A stretch of DNA of 10,702 nucleotides from Erysipelotrichaceae bacterium (GCA_021200395.1 JAJQGQ010000070.1:349-11050); one strand, 5' to 3'. Positions 1-7,683 are shown, counted from the first letter of the stretch. The notes: a model not told the origin generated them from the sequence alone. A program made the numbers and translations.

Positions 1-55
1 ATAATCAACATAACTTGTAATTGTTTCATCAATTTCAAAACTTTCAAGTGCTGGA
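1..55. repeat. 55-bp direct repeat, copy 1 (Ig-like domain start)
   Basis: This segment is identical over 55 bp to 259-313. The offset of 258 bp equals 86 codons, so the repeat is in frame and marks the start of successive Ig-like domains. This copy touches the window edge and may continue beyond it. Confidence 0.9.
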
Positions 56-963
56 ATCGGTAAAACTGTCACTTCACAAGTATCTGTAAAGGTATTACCA
101 TATCTATCTGTTGCAGTTGCAGTTATCGTAGCAGTTCCTTCACTTTCACAATAGATTTCACCCCATTCATCTACAGTAACAACACTCTCATTACTTGAAC
201 TCCATTCAACTTCATAGTCAGCATTATATGAACTAGGATATTCTTCTATATAATCATAATAATCAACATAACTTGTAATTGTTTCATCAATTTCAAAACT
301 TTCAAGTGCTGGAGTTTCAAGAACTGTCACTTCACAAGATATTTCTTGTATATCACCATTACCATCAGTAACTTTTGCAGTAATTGTCGCATTACCTGCA
401 CTATTCGCTATAAAATAACAATACTTACCCCAATAAGAATCTAATTCAACTATATCTTCATCACTTGAACTCCATTCAACAGTATAATTAGCATTTATAG
501 GTTCCACTGAAAGAACAATGTAATAATCATTACCATCATAAATTTCTACTTCTGTTTCATCCAATGAAATACTATCAACAGTATCAACTGGAGCAACTAC
601 TGTAATTTCACAAGAATCAGTAAATACTGCACCACTATTACCAATAACAGTGACAGTCAAAGTGACGCATCCTTCACTTTCAGCTTCTAACCAAGCCCAA
701 TCATCTTCATCAACTCCTAAAGAAACGATACCATCGTCACTCAAATCCCATTCAATACTCTCATAATCAGCAAACCAAGGACTGATATTGACATATGCAG
801 ATGTATAATAGTTATAATCACTATCTAGCACAAGTGTCGTTTCATCACAATACAATTCAATGCTTTTAATTGTTTCATCTTCAGCATGTACATTTACAGG
901 AAATTGTGCCACTAATGCAAAAGACATAACTAAAACAAGCATTGTTTTCAATAACTTTTTCAT
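1..963 (-). CDS. Secreted Ig-like repeat protein, N-terminal part (runs off left edge)
   Basis: An open frame of 321 codons runs from ATG 963 to the window edge without a stop, so the C-terminus is missing. Residues 1-27 form a signal peptide: MKKLLK, a hydrophobic core (MLVLVMSFALVA), then a likely signal peptidase site after NVHA. The rest is a string of Ig-like beta domains of the Big_2-like kind: about 30-125, 126-216, 217-303 and a fourth starting near 304. Each carries a VEWSSS- or IEWDLS-like segment and ends in a strand like CEVTV. Domains 3 and 4 begin with the same stretch (ALESFEIDET). The protein is probably exported, and may be a surface adhesin or a wall-associated or glycan-binding protein. 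No anchor is visible because the end is absent. A GGGAG site lies 6 nt before the ATG. The gene lies downstream of the SWIM operon terminator and has its own promoter. Export is well supported; the exact role is unknown. Confidence 0.85.
   Translation of the reverse strand, partial: MKKLLKTMLVLVMSFALVAQFPVNVHAEDETIKSIELYCDETTLVLDSDYNYYTSAYVNISPWFADYESIEWDLSDDGIVSLGVDEDDWAWLEAESEGCVTLTVTVIGNSGAVFTDSCEITVVAPVDTVDSISLDETEVEIYDGNDYYIVLSVEPINANYTVEWSSSDEDIVELDSYWGKYCYFIANSAGNATITAKVTDGNGDIQEISCEVTVLETPALESFEIDETITSYVDYYDYIEEYPSSYNADYEVEWSSSNESVVTVDEWGEIYCESEGTATITATATDRYGNTFTDTCEVTVLPIPALESFEIDETITSYVDY
259..313. repeat. 55-bp direct repeat, copy 2 (Ig-like domain start)
   Basis: This is the second copy of the segment at 1-55, identical over all 55 bp. 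It encodes the ALESFEIDETITSYVDY segment at the beginning of domain 3. Exact nucleotide identity, rather than only protein similarity, points to recent domain duplication or to slippage and recombination within the gene. Confidence 0.9.
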
Positions 964-993
964 TTTATTCTCCCTTCTTATATTATCAATTTT

Positions 994-1023
994 ATTATAA
1001 CCTCCAGTCTTACAAAAAATCAA
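994..1023 (-). promoter_or_regulatory. Promoter of the Ig-like protein gene
   Basis: On the minus strand, TTGATT (1023-1018) and a perfect TATAAT (999-994) are separated by 18 nt. They lie about 30 nt before the start codon of the Ig-like gene and just downstream of the operon terminator. This supports separate transcription of that gene. Confidence 0.6.
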
Positions 1024-1054
1024 CACATTTTCACATATTCTGCGAATTTAAATC

Positions 1055-1086
1055 AAAACAAAAAAGACATTTTAGAAAATGCCTTT
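1055..1086 (-). terminator. Intrinsic terminator of the SWIM operon
   Basis: On the minus strand, AAAGGCATTTT (1086-1076) pairs with AAAATGTCTTT (1073-1063), with one G-T pair and a two-base gap. The effective loop is probably larger once terminal A-T pairs open. A T-rich tail follows. The hairpin starts inside the stop codon of the last operon gene and lies before the promoter of the Ig-like gene. Confidence 0.7.
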
Positions 1087-2707
1087 ATAGTTTACTTAGC
1101 TCATCCATTAAAGCACGTCTATTTTTATACTTCACTTTCCAATCATCAACGATTTGTTGAACAACTTTATCTCCACCTTCTATTTCTTTCATTCTTCTTA
1201 GATAATTAACCCATTCATGATACTCTGTGCGACTTGCTGTATGTCTTGCTTCTTTATTCAGTTCAGTTTGATATTTATCTAAAAGTTGTGTTGGATAGAT
1301 ATCTTTCAAATCATCCAAATATTCAGTTATAGTATATAATCCTCGACTATTTAATACATAATCTAATAATTTATCATATATTTTTTCTTCTTGATATAAA
1401 TCATAGATATTTCTAGGTGACTTTTCAAAAATTTCATTTCTTATCATAACCCATTCATCACTAGAATATAAAGATTTTAATTCCCTATAATAATCCAAAT
1501 CAACTCTTGTGTCTTCAGTTATTATGATATATAACTGCTTTTTATATTGCTCTAAATCACCTATCATTTTATATAGATCTATTAACTGTTTACGATAATT
1601 ATCAACAAGTCCAGGATAATCAGCATCTAAATCAATAGATTCTAACAATACTTGAATAGCATTATCATATTCATGATTATCGATATATATTGAAATATAC
1701 ATTTTCCTGATAAATGAATAATTCCAATATTCTTCACAAAACTTATCAATAGTTTCATCAGAAAAATTCAATTCTATCATAATTTGAATACGATATTTTA
1801 ACCACTCTTCCATTTGTGAACGTATATACCATGGTTTACTCATATCTTTAGATTGTTGAATTTTATTATCTATAAATGATAATTTATCCTTTAAATATTT
1901 TTCTTCTTTGAATCGTTTCATAAGAAACTCTTTTAAATAATCATCTAAATAATCAGAATAACTATTCAAATGATTAATAAACCATTGAAACATCTTATCA
2001 GATGTATCATTATGACATTGATCTAATATTTTATCCCATATTTTAATACATTCACAAACAATGCTACCACTATCACCACCCGAATCATCTATATCAACAT
2101 CACAAACTTGTAAAAACAAATAAACTGAAACATCAAATGCAGCATCATAACACTTTGAATTGAGCATCATCTGAACATCTTCATTTAAGAATTTTTCCAA
2201 ATCAATCGCAAAATTTGTTGCTTCTGAGTAATTAATATAATGATAACGATCCATATGAGATTGAATAATACGATCTATATGATTTTTATATTCTTGTACA
2301 TCACTATCTATTATTTTATTTTGTATAAATGTTTTAAATTTAAGTGCTAAACTACTATCCTTATTTAATACATTTAATAAGAATTCTTTTATTTGTAAAT
2401 CGGTAGCTTGATTAATAAGGTTCTCGTTACTTGTAGTTTCCTGAGCGTTTTTAATTTTATAGCAATAATTATCCCATTGATAAAGTACTGCAGCCATATG
2501 TTTACAATTATCACCATAAGCACAATTACAAGACATATGACTAATATGATTATTATGCAAATTTACTTTAACCTGATAATCTTTACTTCCAATAACTTTA
2601 GCTGTTATCATATCATCTGTAATATTAAAATCCTTAACATGTCCATTAATATAATAATCAAATCCTCTATTTAATATTTCGCTCCAAAATTCATCTTCCC
2701 AATCCAT
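1085..2707 (-). CDS. SWIM zinc finger protein, full-length paralogue (540 aa), operon gene 5
   Basis: This is a full-length member of the paralogous array (modules N-L-M-C). Residues 1-58 form a domain starting MDWEDEF with an RGFDYY motif, as commonly precedes SWIM fingers. The SWIM finger is C60-x-C62-x5-C68-x-H70, followed by MAAVL. Residues 96-126 are a helical linker (EFLLNVL, LALKFKT). About 135-265 is the middle region with IDDSGG at 206-211. From about 266 a helical, TPR-like region follows, ending in a W-K-V-K-Y-K-N-R-R-A-L-M signature. SWIM fingers are known or predicted to bind DNA or protein. The whole architecture resembles the uncharacterised SWIM family I associate with COG4715. 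No SNF2 helicase, a frequent partner of SWIM proteins, is in the window. There is no signal peptide, so it is probably cytoplasmic. AAGGAG lies 5 nt before the ATG, and the gap to the preceding gene is 9 nt. The molecular function is unknown. Confidence 0.92.
   Translation of the reverse strand: MDWEDEFWSEILNRGFDYYINGHVKDFNITDDMITAKVIGSKDYQVKVNLHNNHISHMSCNCAYGDNCKHMAAVLYQWDNYCYKIKNAQETTSNENLINQATDLQIKEFLLNVLNKDSSLALKFKTFIQNKIIDSDVQEYKNHIDRIIQSHMDRYHYINYSEATNFAIDLEKFLNEDVQMMLNSKCYDAAFDVSVYLFLQVCDVDIDDSGGDSGSIVCECIKIWDKILDQCHNDTSDKMFQWFINHLNSYSDYLDDYLKEFLMKRFKEEKYLKDKLSFIDNKIQQSKDMSKPWYIRSQMEEWLKYRIQIMIELNFSDETIDKFCEEYWNYSFIRKMYISIYIDNHEYDNAIQVLLESIDLDADYPGLVDNYRKQLIDLYKMIGDLEQYKKQLYIIITEDTRVDLDYYRELKSLYSSDEWVMIRNEIFEKSPRNIYDLYQEEKIYDKLLDYVLNSRGLYTITEYLDDLKDIYPTQLLDKYQTELNKEARHTASRTEYHEWVNYLRRMKEIEGGDKVVQQIVDDWKVKYKNRRALMDELSKL
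1134..1158. repeat. 25-bp block shared between paralogues (copy in gene 5)
   Basis: Identical to 4411-4435. The copy at 2766-2790 differs by one base. It encodes the QIVDDWKV segment near the C-terminus of genes 5, 4 and 3. It is useful as a marker of duplication or gene conversion within the array. Confidence 0.75.
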
Positions 2708-2716
2708 ATATACTCC

Positions 2717-4351
2717 TTATAATCTACTCAATTCTTCCATCAATGCTGGCCTATTTCTATATCTTACTTTCCAATCATTAACGATTTGTTGAATAGCTTT
2801 TTCTCCACCATCAATTTTTTTCATTTTTTCCATATATTGAACCCATTGTTGATATTGTCGTCTAGTAGCACTTCGATAAGCCATTTCATTGAGTTCTTTC
2901 GTGTATTTTTGTAATAATTCTTGAGGAAAAACTTCCTTTAATACATCTTCATATTGCCACAATTTATATAAACCCGAATCATTCAGAACAATGTCTAATA
3001 AACAATCATATATTTTTTCTTCTTTATACAAAGGAGCCATATCGCAATCATCGTGGATAATCATAAAGATGCCTTCTCTTATTTCTTGCCATTGTTCATT
3101 AGTATATAATGCTTTTAATTCTTTAAAATCATCAACATTACCTGGATTATCTAAAATAACAAGCAACCACAATTGATCTTTATATTCCTTATCATTTCCT
3201 AAAGTAAGATATATATCTTTTAGTTGATGACGATAATCAGTAATATGATGATTACCATTATTAGATAATATTGATTCGTTTAATGCTATTATAGCATTAT
3301 CATATTGTTGATGATTTATACAATATGTAATATACATTTGACGAATTTCAGCATATTCCCAATATTTATCACAATACAGCTTAATCTCATTTTCTGATAA
3401 GTTTAATTCAATCATAACTTGAAGATAATTTTTTGCCCAATTGATAAATAAGTAATCATAATATCCATATTCTTCTATTAAATAATCATCGCTCATTTGT
3501 TTTTTGATATATGTTAATTTTATTTGCAAATATTTTTTCTCTTTAAAATGATTCATAAGGTAATCTAGAAGGTGATGTTCTAAATAGGCAAAATCAGAAC
3601 CATCTAAGTAATCTAAAAACCATTGAAACATTTTATCAATAGTTGCTGCATCAGCCCTACTAATAATATTATCCCAAATACCAGTACATACACAAACAAA
3701 AGTCGTTTTTTCACCACCTGAGTCATCCATATCTAAAACATTAATTTTCTCAAATGCATATGATGATAAATCAAAAGCATTAAAATAGCATTCAGATTGC
3801 AACAGTAAATCAACATTTTCTTTTAAATAAGTGTTAATATCATGCATAAAATCATAAGCATGATAATAATCAACAGTATCATACACAACATAAGAGTCAA
3901 TAATACTATCAATACTAGCTTTATAATTTCTCATATCCTTTTGAGATACTTTATGACATATCATTGTTTTAAATTTTAATGCGAGATTTGTATCTTGCTG
4001 CAGTAAATCTAAAAGAAACTCATTGATTTGTTCATTGCTAGCTTGCTGCATAACATCTTCAATAGTTACATCATCTTCTTCAATTTCCTTATCAGCATGA
4101 TTTTCATCCCATTTAAACAAGACTGCTGCCATATGTTTACAATTAAACCCTTTTGCAGCATAAGGACATGTACATGTCATCCCCATAATACGTTTTTTAT
4201 TATATCTAATTTGAACATCATAGTTATTGGTTCCAGTTACAGTAGCACTTATAAGTTTATCAGTTTCATGATAATCTTCAATACGATTACTTAAAAAATA
4301 ATCATAACCTCTACCGACAATGATACCTCTAAATTCATCTTCCCAATTCAT
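2717..4351 (-). CDS. SWIM zinc finger protein, full-length paralogue (544 aa), operon gene 4
   Basis: This is the second full-length N-L-M-C paralogue. It starts MNWEDEF with RGYDYF. The SWIM finger is C60-x-C62-x8-C71-x-H73, followed by MAAVL. The spacing between ligand pairs is three residues longer (insert around AAKGFN) than in the two sister fingers, but still within what SWIM fingers allow. The linker has EFLLDLL and LALKFKT at about 111-128, the middle region has MDDSGG at 208-213, and the C-terminal helical repeats end in WKVRYRNRPALMEEL. AAGGAG sits 6 nt before the ATG, right after the stop of the preceding gene (gap 10 nt). Its junctions with both neighbours are nearly identical in sequence, which fits gene-unit tandem duplication. 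It is probably cytoplasmic, and DNA or protein binding through the finger is expected from the family. The actual role is not known. Confidence 0.92.
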   Translation of the reverse strand: MNWEDEFRGIIVGRGYDYFLSNRIEDYHETDKLISATVTGTNNYDVQIRYNKKRIMGMTCTCPYAAKGFNCKHMAAVLFKWDENHADKEIEEDDVTIEDVMQQASNEQINEFLLDLLQQDTNLALKFKTMICHKVSQKDMRNYKASIDSIIDSYVVYDTVDYYHAYDFMHDINTYLKENVDLLLQSECYFNAFDLSSYAFEKINVLDMDDSGGEKTTFVCVCTGIWDNIISRADAATIDKMFQWFLDYLDGSDFAYLEHHLLDYLMNHFKEKKYLQIKLTYIKKQMSDDYLIEEYGYYDYLFINWAKNYLQVMIELNLSENEIKLYCDKYWEYAEIRQMYITYCINHQQYDNAIIALNESILSNNGNHHITDYRHQLKDIYLTLGNDKEYKDQLWLLVILDNPGNVDDFKELKALYTNEQWQEIREGIFMIIHDDCDMAPLYKEEKIYDCLLDIVLNDSGLYKLWQYEDVLKEVFPQELLQKYTKELNEMAYRSATRRQYQQWVQYMEKMKKIDGGEKAIQQIVNDWKVRYRNRPALMEELSRL

Positions 4352-4361
4352 ATATGACTCC

Positions 4362-5603
4362 TTATAATCTATTTAATTCTTCTAACAATGCTGGTCTATT
4401 TCTATATTTAACTTTCCAATCATCAACGATTTGTTTAACTGCCTCTTCTCCACCATCAATTTTTAACATTTTTCTTAATATTTTAACCCAATTGCGATAT
4501 TTACTTCTTTTGCCTCCAATATATGCCATCTTATTTAATTCAATAGTATATTTTTGAAGTAACTCTTTAGGATATTTATCTTTTAAATCATCTTCATAAT
4601 TATATAAAGGATTCAATCCATCACTATTAACTACAAAATCTAACAATCTATCATATAAACCCTCTTCTTTATAAAATTTATCAACATATGAATGTTTTGA
4701 TAATATATCAAATATGTCTTCTCTTATATATAGCCATTCATTACTATTATATAAAGATTTCAATTCTTTATAATCATCCATGTTTCCCATATCATATCTT
4801 GTAATTAATAACCATAATTGATTTTTATATGCTTCGATATCACCCTGAAGATAATAAATATCTTTTAATTGGTGATAATGGTCATTGACTAATCCGTTAT
4901 ATTTTCTATCTAAATGTATTGATTCGTTTAAAATATCAGTTGCTTCATTATATTTTTGCTGTTCTATACATAATAAAACATAAGCTTTACGAATTGACGA
5001 ATATTGATAATTGTCTTTGCAAAATTGAGCAAGTTCATCATAAGAGAAATCAAGTTCTTTCATAACTTGTAAATGATAGCAAAGCCATTTAGCTACTTCA
5101 TAATTTTGAAGCCATTCATTATCAATAATAATAAAATCTGCTTTTTCTTTAGTAAAGGATAATTTTTTATTAAGATGCTTTTTATCTTTGAAATTGTTCA
5201 TAAAAACAGGTTCTAATCGTTCCTGAGCAAAATCAAAGATATAATCATTATTAAGATATTTCATAAGCCATTGAAATATTTTGTTATTTGTTTTTGCATC
5301 AGAGATTTCAATAATATTATCCCAAAGTTTTATACATTCATCATAAAAAACACTTAGATATCCTGCTGAATCATCCATTTCTATTTTAGATAATTTTATA
5401 AACATATATGAAGATAAATTAAAAGCGTCATCATAACATTGATTTTCTACCATTTCCTGAACAATACCATGAAGTATATTATCCATATCAGATATTAAAC
5501 AATTCGCATTATGATATGTGATAAAGTTATATCTGTCTTTATATTTATTCACTATTTTTGTGATCTCTTTTTTTAATTCTTTGACTTCTTCCTTATAACT
5601 CAT
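4362..5603 (-). CDS. SWIM-less paralogue with middle and C-terminal modules (413 aa), operon gene 3
   Basis: This protein aligns with the 540- and 544-residue neighbours from about their residue 135 to the end, so it is modules M-C only. It lacks the SWIM finger and also the EFLL/LALKFKT linker. It starts MSYKEEVKELKKEI, matching the point where the middle region begins in the sisters. It keeps MDDSAG (76-81), the C-Y-D-D-A-F segment (56-61), an F-Q-W-L motif near 110 and the ending WKVKYRNRPALLEEL. AAGGAAA lies a few nt before the ATG, so the start looks genuine and not an internal call. Only 14 nt separate it from the stop of the 222-aa gene, which supplies a SWIM finger with a second copy of the middle region. 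It may be the product of a deletion between two tandem full-length copies, or a dedicated scaffold subunit. Function is unknown. Confidence 0.88.
   Translation of the reverse strand: MSYKEEVKELKKEITKIVNKYKDRYNFITYHNANCLISDMDNILHGIVQEMVENQCYDDAFNLSSYMFIKLSKIEMDDSAGYLSVFYDECIKLWDNIIEISDAKTNNKIFQWLMKYLNNDYIFDFAQERLEPVFMNNFKDKKHLNKKLSFTKEKADFIIIDNEWLQNYEVAKWLCYHLQVMKELDFSYDELAQFCKDNYQYSSIRKAYVLLCIEQQKYNEATDILNESIHLDRKYNGLVNDHYHQLKDIYYLQGDIEAYKNQLWLLITRYDMGNMDDYKELKSLYNSNEWLYIREDIFDILSKHSYVDKFYKEEGLYDRLLDFVVNSDGLNPLYNYEDDLKDKYPKELLQKYTIELNKMAYIGGKRSKYRNWVKILRKMLKIDGGEEAVKQIVDDWKVKYRNRPALLEELNRL
4411..4435. repeat. 25-bp block shared between paralogues (copy in gene 3)
   Basis: Identical over 25 bp to 1134-1158, and located at the homologous position of the 413-aa gene although the surrounding sequences have diverged. 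Confidence 0.75.
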
Positions 5604-5617
5604 AATTTTTCCTTAAC

Positions 5618-6286
5618 TTACCAAAAATACTCATCTAATATTTCTTCAACATATCCATTAAAATCACTACACGATGTTTCAATATAATTTTCCAACCATT
5701 GATACATCTTATCCTTTGTCCTTTCATCAGCAGCATCGATAATCTCTTTCCATATTGATACACATTCTTCTGCTATCTCTATCTTACCACCAACTGAATC
5801 ATCCATATCCACATTATATATTCTATCAAATATATAAGCAGTGAGTTCAAAAGCCTCCAAATAATCTCTATTATCCATAAGTGTTCCAACATCATAAGAA
5901 ATAATATTTTGAATGTTGCCTATAAAATTTCTTGCTTGATGAAATGATATAAAACCATCTCTATCCGAAAAATATTGAATTGTATGATCAATTTCTTTCT
6001 TATATTTATTTAATTCACTATCCAATGTTATATTTCCAGAATAATGTTCATCAAAATAAGATAAAACTGCAGCCATATGTTTACACTTATCCCCATAATA
6101 ACAATTACATTCCATATCTACTATATGATTATGACTTATATGTATTTCTACGTCATACTTATGTGTTCCAAGAACTTGTGCAGTAATAAGTTTATCGGTC
6201 ATTTTAAAATTCATTACACGTCCTTCCATAAAATAACCATAACCTCTATTAACAACATCTTCATCAAATAAATCTTCAAAATCCAT
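5618..6286 (-). CDS. Short SWIM zinc finger protein, C-terminally truncated paralogue (222 aa), operon gene 2
   Basis: The modules are N-M only. Residues 1-58 start MDFEDLF with RGYGYF. The SWIM finger is C60-x-C62-x5-C68-x-H70, followed by MAAVL. The helical linker of the full-length copies is absent, and by about residue 93 the sequence is already in the middle region (NKYKKEID), with MDDSVG at 161-166 and a Y-Q-W-L motif near 195. It stops at DEYFW, exactly where the sisters continue with F-K-[DE]-x-K/N-Y/H-L, so the C-terminal helical region of roughly 270 residues is missing. AGGAG lies 6 nt before the ATG and the gap to the preceding gene is 9 nt. The frame is intact and all zinc ligands are present, so a functional short SWIM protein is possible. 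Alternatively it is a remnant of a deletion that also removed the start of the next copy. Confidence 0.85.
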   Translation of the reverse strand: MDFEDLFDEDVVNRGYGYFMEGRVMNFKMTDKLITAQVLGTHKYDVEIHISHNHIVDMECNCYYGDKCKHMAAVLSYFDEHYSGNITLDSELNKYKKEIDHTIQYFSDRDGFISFHQARNFIGNIQNIISYDVGTLMDNRDYLEAFELTAYIFDRIYNVDMDDSVGGKIEIAEECVSIWKEIIDAADERTKDKMYQWLENYIETSCSDFNGYVEEILDEYFW

Positions 6287-6295
6287 ACTATTCTC

Positions 6296-7666
6296 CTATA
6301 ATCTCTCTAATTCTTCCATTAAAGCTTTTCTATTATGGTATTTTATTTTCCACTCTTGTACTATTTCATCTACTATCTTTTCTCCACCATCTATTTCTCT
6401 CATTCTTATAAGATTAGTTACCCAGCTACGATAAGTCTCCCTATAAGCTGTATTCTTGACTCTTTCATTCAGTATTGTTTGATATGCTTGTAATATTTGT
6501 TTAGGATATTTATCTTTTAAAATATCATCATATTTATATAGATAAGTGAAATTATGTTTATTGATGACAAATTCTAACAATCTATCATAAAGCTTCTCTT
6601 CTTTATATAATATGTCAAAAGGATAGTCATCAGGTAATATTAAAAATATATCTTCTCTTATATCTTTCCATTCATTATCAGTATATAATGATTTAAGTTT
6701 TAAATAATCATCAAGATTACCAGGATCGTCAACAGTAATTGAATACCATAGTTGTTTCTTATATGCTTCGTTATCATCTAAATTAAGATATATATCCTTT
6801 AATTGTTGACGATATTGAATAATATCTTCCTTCTTTGTATCTAATTGTAATGATTCTTCTAATATAAGAATAGCTTCATCATATAATTGATGATCTATAC
6901 AATAAGTGATATATTGTTGACGAATAAATGGATAGTGCCAATAGTCTTTGAGATATTCATGAATTTGTTCATAAGAATAACCCAATTGTTTCAAAACTAT
7001 AATACACATGTTTCCCCATCTTTGTATACGAAATTCATCTTTATATCTTTCATAATTTTCTTGATATAAATGTTCACTCAAATATATTAATTTATCCTCA
7101 AGATAATTTTTATCTTTAAAATGATTTAAAAAGAATATATCAATGTAATAATTTCGTAATGATCTATCCAAATAATCCTTTAACCAATGATATATATGTT
7201 CAATTGTTTGTTTATCACATTTATCTAAAATTTTATCCCATAATGATATACATTCACTATTAAGATGATCTCTTGTACCTTTTTCATCATATATATCAGA
7301 AGGATTAATTTTACTAAATATATAAGAGGATAAGATAAAAGCCTCTTTATAATACTGCTTATCAAACATAGCATAACCATAATTCATTAAAAAAGATAAT
7401 AAATGTAATAATAAAGCAGAATAATTCTTACTTAATATACGATTATTTTTTCCTTTATATTGATTAAATATTTCTTCCACACAAAATATATATCTTTTCA
7501 TATCTGAAGAAGAGATAGCTTTGTTGGTGGTTAATTTAAAATCTAGTGCTTGTAATTGATCATTCATAAGAATGTTATTTAAATATTGTTTTACCAATGT
7601 TTCATCTGTTTTATTAATTATCTCCAATAATGTTTCATTATCATTAATATCATATTCATATTTCAT
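6296..7666 (-). CDS. SWIM-less paralogue with linker, middle and C-terminal modules (456 aa), operon gene 1
   Basis: This is the first gene of the operon. It has modules L-M-C: NETLLEIINKT followed by the linker (LNNILMNDQLQALDFK), the middle region, then the C-terminal helical repeats ending in W-K-I-K-Y-H-N-R-K-A-L-M-E-E-L. There is no SWIM domain; translation begins just where the linker starts in the full-length sisters. The MDDSxG motif kept by the other four is replaced by IYDEKG near 125-130. It is the most divergent member. I chose ATG 7666 because AGGTG (7677-7673) lies 6 nt upstream. GTG 7675 and ATG 7672 are in frame but overlap or abut that site; the longest frame would be 459 aa. 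A TTGTGA/TATAAT promoter lies immediately upstream. It is probably cytoplasmic and its function is unknown. Confidence 0.87.
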   Translation of the reverse strand: MKYEYDINDNETLLEIINKTDETLVKQYLNNILMNDQLQALDFKLTTNKAISSSDMKRYIFCVEEIFNQYKGKNNRILSKNYSALLLHLLSFLMNYGYAMFDKQYYKEAFILSSYIFSKINPSDIYDEKGTRDHLNSECISLWDKILDKCDKQTIEHIYHWLKDYLDRSLRNYYIDIFFLNHFKDKNYLEDKLIYLSEHLYQENYERYKDEFRIQRWGNMCIIVLKQLGYSYEQIHEYLKDYWHYPFIRQQYITYCIDHQLYDEAILILEESLQLDTKKEDIIQYRQQLKDIYLNLDDNEAYKKQLWYSITVDDPGNLDDYLKLKSLYTDNEWKDIREDIFLILPDDYPFDILYKEEKLYDRLLEFVINKHNFTYLYKYDDILKDKYPKQILQAYQTILNERVKNTAYRETYRSWVTNLIRMREIDGGEKIVDEIVQEWKIKYHNRKALMEELERL

Positions 7667-7683
7667 ACTCATCACCTATTAAC

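Larger units (their letters stand above)
1085..7666 (-). other. Operon of five tandem paralogues of a SWIM-finger family
   Basis: Five same-strand genes with gaps of 9, 14, 10 and 9 nt share homologous modules in different combinations (L-M-C, N-M, M-C, N-L-M-C, N-L-M-C). There is one good promoter upstream and one terminator at the end. Three of the four junctions have the same layout: an ELxRL-type C-terminus, a stop, a GGAG-containing ribosome binding site, then M-D/N-W/F-E-D. Short stretches are identical at the DNA level between copies: 1134-1158 equals 4411-4435 (25 bp), with 2766-2790 differing at one base, and 2487-2506 equals 6066-6085 (20 bp). This is a locally expanded gene family, not five unrelated genes. 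Confidence 0.85.

Noticed and set aside
942..1160. Plus-strand open frame across the Ig-like gene promoter and operon terminator
   Set aside because: It is antisense to known elements, rich in Phe/Tyr/Ser as expected for a shadow of A+T-rich DNA, and has no ribosome binding site of note.
5595..5630. Frameshift explanation for the 222/413-aa gene pair
   Set aside because: The other frame after the stop gives only a weak FGKLRKN-like resemblance, and the two products share the middle module, which a single frameshift cannot produce.
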